Positions 61,934 through 64,000 of a stretch of DNA of 64,000 bases are shown here, piece after piece (position 1 is the stretch's first letter; every line of letters starts with the position of its first letter). The notes under the pieces were generated by a model. It did not search any database and was not told the DNA's origin. It saw only the letters and a list, made by a program, of their open reading frames with translations. Origin of the DNA: Lacrimispora sp. BS-2 (GTDB lineage: Bacteria > Bacillota > Clostridia > Lachnospirales > Lachnospiraceae); contig NZ_CP157940.1 of the NCBI RefSeq assembly GCF_040207125.1, forward strand, positions 868,001-932,000. The letters are read 5' to 3'. Both the position numbers and the translations under genes were made by a program.

Positions 61934-62851
61934 ATGATCATAAGCTTATTAAAACGTGCACTGATGATGAGTACGCCCCTGTTGTTTGGTTCCATTGCGG
62001 AAGTCATAGCGGAGCGTTCAGGCATGATGGTTACCGCCATCGAAGGGATCTTCCTTATGGGAGCCTGGGGTGGATTTGTGGGAACCTATTTGACCGGCAG
62101 TGCATTTATCGGAATCCTTGCCGCCATCCTTTCAGGACTTGTTGCGGCAGCCGTATATGGCGTGGTTTGTATTTATCTGAAGCAGCACCAGGTTGTAACA
62201 GGCACGGCCATTAATGTGTTGGCAGCCGGAATCTGTACCTATTTACAGAGAGTGTTGTTCGGAGTCCCCACCGCGCCCCTTAAAATCAGCCCATTGCCTG
62301 AGATAGCCATTCCCCTTCTCAGTAAAATCCCTGTTATGGGCCCGGTGTTTTTCCAGCAGAATATATTGACTTATGTGGTATATCTGCTCATCCCGGCAGC
62401 CTATTTCCTTTTGTTTAAGACTTCCTTTGGCCTGACCATCCGTTCTACCGGGGAAAATCCGGAGGCAGTGGATGTGGCCGGCATCAATGTAAATGCGGTA
62501 CGGTTTTTTACTGTCCTGCTGGCAGGAGTTATGGGAGGAATTGCAGGTGCATTTTATTCCGTAGGATATTTGGGAATGTTCACCACAAATATCATTGGCG
62601 GCCGCGGCTGGATCGCATTTGCCATATGCTTTTTGGGCAACTGGAATCCCAAAGGAGCTGTTGCAGGAACCGTGGTATTCGGACTTACGGAGGCCATCGC
62701 CATTTATATGCAGTCAGTGGGGGGAGGAAGCTACTTCCCCAATGAATTATTCATTGCCATGCCCTATCTGCTGACCATTATACTGACCGTTTCAAGAAGA
62801 AACTTTAATGTACCGGCTAAGCTGGGAGTTGCATACAGCAAAGAAAATTAA
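61934..62851 (+). CDS. Nucleoside ABC importer permease 2
   Basis: ATG 61934 leaves 13 bases after GAAAGGAG; GTG 61922 lies directly against that site and overlaps the previous stop, so the start is uncertain. The 305-residue protein has about ten membrane segments, the motif IAERSGMMVTAIEGIFLMGA (a variant of the NupQ SERSGVVNIGLEG) and a coupling loop STGENPEAVDVAGINVNAV. It forms the heterodimeric permease with the preceding gene's product. A terminator follows. Confidence 0.87.
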   Translation: MIISLLKRALMMSTPLLFGSIAEVIAERSGMMVTAIEGIFLMGAWGGFVGTYLTGSAFIGILAAILSGLVAAAVYGVVCIYLKQHQVVTGTAINVLAAGICTYLQRVLFGVPTAPLKISPLPEIAIPLLSKIPVMGPVFFQQNILTYVVYLLIPAAYFLLFKTSFGLTIRSTGENPEAVDVAGINVNAVRFFTVLLAGVMGGIAGAFYSVGYLGMFTTNIIGGRGWIAFAICFLGNWNPKGAVAGTVVFGLTEAIAIYMQSVGGGSYFPNELFIAMPYLLTIILTVSRRNFNVPAKLGVAYSKEN

Positions 62852-62856
62852 TAGTG

Positions 62857-62918
62857 AAAAAAAGGCATTCCCTGATCAGTGTGTTACCGCTCACTGCCTC
62901 AGAGGATGCCTTTTTTCC
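62857..62918 (+). terminator. Terminator after the importer operon
   Basis: AAAAAAGGCATTCCCTGATCAGTG and CACTGCCTCAGAGGATGCCTTTTTT can form a long, interrupted hairpin followed by a six-T run. Confidence 0.75.
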
Positions 62919-62998
62919 ATTATATGGAAATCCCGAAAAAAACAGCCATCCGCAGTTACATGAAAGCCAAATCAAATTAAAATTCTTCGAAATTGTTC

Positions 62999-63082
62999 TT
63001 GCTATTTCACTGTAAATGTACTAGAATTAAACCATAAGTGGAGGAAAGTGGTGTAAAGTGGTAGAAAATGGTGGGATAGTGG
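62999..63082 (+). promoter_or_regulatory. mraZ promoter and MraZ operator repeats
   Basis: TTGCTA (62999-63004), a 17-base spacer and TAGAAT (63022-63027) form a promoter. Five repeats of about 10 bp follow, each centred on GTGG or ATGG (63038, 63048, 63058, 63068, 63079). Tandem GTGG-type repeats ahead of mraZ are the binding site of MraZ itself, so autoregulation of the division cluster is expected. Confidence 0.82.
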
Positions 63083-63118
63083 TCCAAAACTCTACCGCTG
63101 TACAAGCAGGTGATTGGT

Positions 63119-63544
63119 ATGTTCATGGGTGAATACAATCATACAGTCGATGCAAAGGGGCGCCTCATTGTCCCGTCGAAGTTCAGAGAGCAGCTTGGAG
63201 AAGAATTCGTTGTGACGAAGGGTCTGGATGGCTGTTTATTTGTGTATGATAATGAAGAATGGACTGCCCTTGAAAATAAATTGAAAAGCCTGCCGCTGAC
63301 CAACACCAATGCCAGAAAGTTTTCCAGATTCTTTCTGGCCGGAGCCAGCTCCTGTGAAGTGGATAAGCAGGGAAGAATCCTGCTTCCGGCAGTATTAAGG
63401 GAACATGCGGGAATTGAAAAGGATGCGGTTCTTGTAGGAGTGGGAAGCCGTATTGAAATCTGGAGCAAGGATGCATGGATAGCAGCCAATACCTATGAAG
63501 ATATGGAAGAAATCGCGGAAGCTATGGAAGGACTTGGTATATGA
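63119..63544 (+). CDS. mraZ: Transcriptional regulator MraZ
   Basis: ATG 63119 is chosen because the family N-terminus is [20 protein letters not shown]; a GTG at 63110 is in frame but less likely. The 141-residue protein has two AbrB-like SpoVT domains, each with the DXXGR motif ([16 protein letters not shown] and [16 protein letters not shown]). It binds the GTGG repeats upstream and controls the division and cell wall cluster. rsmH overlaps its stop. Confidence 0.95.
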   Translation: MFMGEYNHTVDAKGRLIVPSKFREQLGEEFVVTKGLDGCLFVYDNEEWTALENKLKSLPLTNTNARKFSRFFLAGASSCEVDKQGRILLPAVLREHAGIEKDAVLVGVGSRIEIWSKDAWIAANTYEDMEEIAEAMEGLGI

Positions 63545-64000
63545 TGTTTGAACACAAGTCAGTGCTGCTTTATGAGACCATTGACAGCCTGAATGTTAAA
63601 CCAGACGGAATCTATGTAGATGGAACGCTGGGAGGAGGCGGACACGCTTTGGAAGTGTGCAGGCGCCTTGGAACTTACGGAAGATTAATCGGAATTGATC
63701 AGGATGAGGCTGCGATTCAGGCGGCCACAGAACGGCTGAAGGCTTATGAAGATAAGGTGACGGTCGTAAGAAGCAATTACGAAAATATACAGACAGTATT
63801 AAAGGATTTAGGAATTGAAAGAGTGGACGGAATTTACCTGGACCTGGGGGTATCCTCTTACCAGCTTGACATGCCGGAAAGAGGATTTACCTACAGGGAA
63901 GATGATGCGCCTTTGGACATGCGTATGGATCAGAGGAATGAACAGACGGCAGCCGATATCATCAATACCTACAGTGAATTTGACTTATACCGGATCATAA
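63541..64000 (+). CDS. rsmH: 16S rRNA m4C1402 methyltransferase RsmH, partial
   Basis: The frame opens at ATG 63541 (or the adjacent ATG 63544), overlapping mraZ by four bases, and runs off the right edge. The SAM-binding motif is [24 protein letters not shown] follows, and the catalytic-domain segment reads [20 protein letters not shown], all signatures of RsmH (MraW). It methylates C1402 of 16S rRNA. Being second in the mraZ-rsmH order it begins the standard dcw cluster, presumably continuing with ftsL and a penicillin-binding protein beyond the window. Confidence 0.93.
   Translation, partial: MMFEHKSVLLYETIDSLNVKPDGIYVDGTLGGGGHALEVCRRLGTYGRLIGIDQDEAAIQAATERLKAYEDKVTVVRSNYENIQTVLKDLGIERVDGIYLDLGVSSYQLDMPERGFTYREDDAPLDMRMDQRNEQTAADIINTYSEFDLYRII

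Overview
The window is one contiguous stretch of a Gram-positive, anaerobic, spore-forming Clostridia chromosome, most likely Lachnospiraceae (Lacrimispora or '[Clostridium]' type; this is inferred from gene content, not from a search). Supporting signs are strong AGGAGG-type ribosome binding sites, frequent GTG/TTG starts, sigma-A promoters with 17-bp spacers, a Spo0E-like peptide, PdaA, an anaerobic NrdD, and clostridial gene pairs such as NfeD/stomatin. No rRNA, tRNA, CRISPR array, prophage or intact insertion sequence was seen.

The most unusual region is 1-10.9 kb, an operon built around a nitrogenase-like enzyme in an unmistakably sulfur-related setting. The tail of a SulP anion permease is followed by a consensus promoter, a 39-residue leader peptide with a Cys-Cys-Cys run, an intrinsic terminator arranged like a translational attenuator, a YezD-like small protein and a second terminator. 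Then come a NifB-like radical SAM protein, a NifX-like protein, a NifH-like reductase with every key residue, a divergent CysK-like PLP enzyme, NifD-like and NifK-like subunits, a cysteine-rich NifX-like protein and a four-gene polar amino acid ABC importer in the order of the Bacillus sulfur amino acid importer TcyKLMN. There is no nifEN, nifV, nifU or nifS. The NifD-like protein keeps the P-cluster cysteines and the cofactor cysteine but apparently not the cofactor histidine. My reading is a nitrogenase-type reductase for an organosulfur compound (methylthio-alkane reductase-like), coupled to a cysteine-synthase-like step and switched on by cysteine shortage, not a nitrogen-fixation system.

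The rest is mostly housekeeping. 10.9-15.6 kb: PdaA deacetylase and carbamate kinase (minus strand), a multi-hairpin intergenic element, a CPBP protease with a glycosyltransferase, and a PAP2 protein. 15.8-19.1 kb: a membrane exporter, a Nudix hydrolase, a D,D-carboxypeptidase with wall-binding repeats, an XRE regulator. 19.2-24.3 kb: a phosphoesterase, then scpA-scpB-dut-TPR lipoprotein-hflX. 24.3-29.3 kb: nrdD fused to a redoxin domain behind candidate NrdR boxes, an NSS symporter, a cysteine-bearing Rrf2 regulator. 29.7-41.8 kb: nadE, an rRNA methylase, NfeD/SPFH, a patatin, argF behind ArgR-like boxes, birA, mutY, a lipid kinase, rpoD and queH. 41.9-48.7 kb: an HPr protein and gltB-gltD. 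48.7-52.5 kb: an accessory patch of poorly recognised genes and an FNT channel. 52.7-63 kb: ychF, lgt with a Spo0E-like gene, a YesM/YesN-type two-component system and a BMP-type nucleoside ABC importer. The right edge enters the division cluster: MraZ operator repeats, mraZ and the start of rsmH.

Start sites were often moved downstream of the longest open frame where a ribosome binding site or the family N-terminus indicated it; each case is noted.
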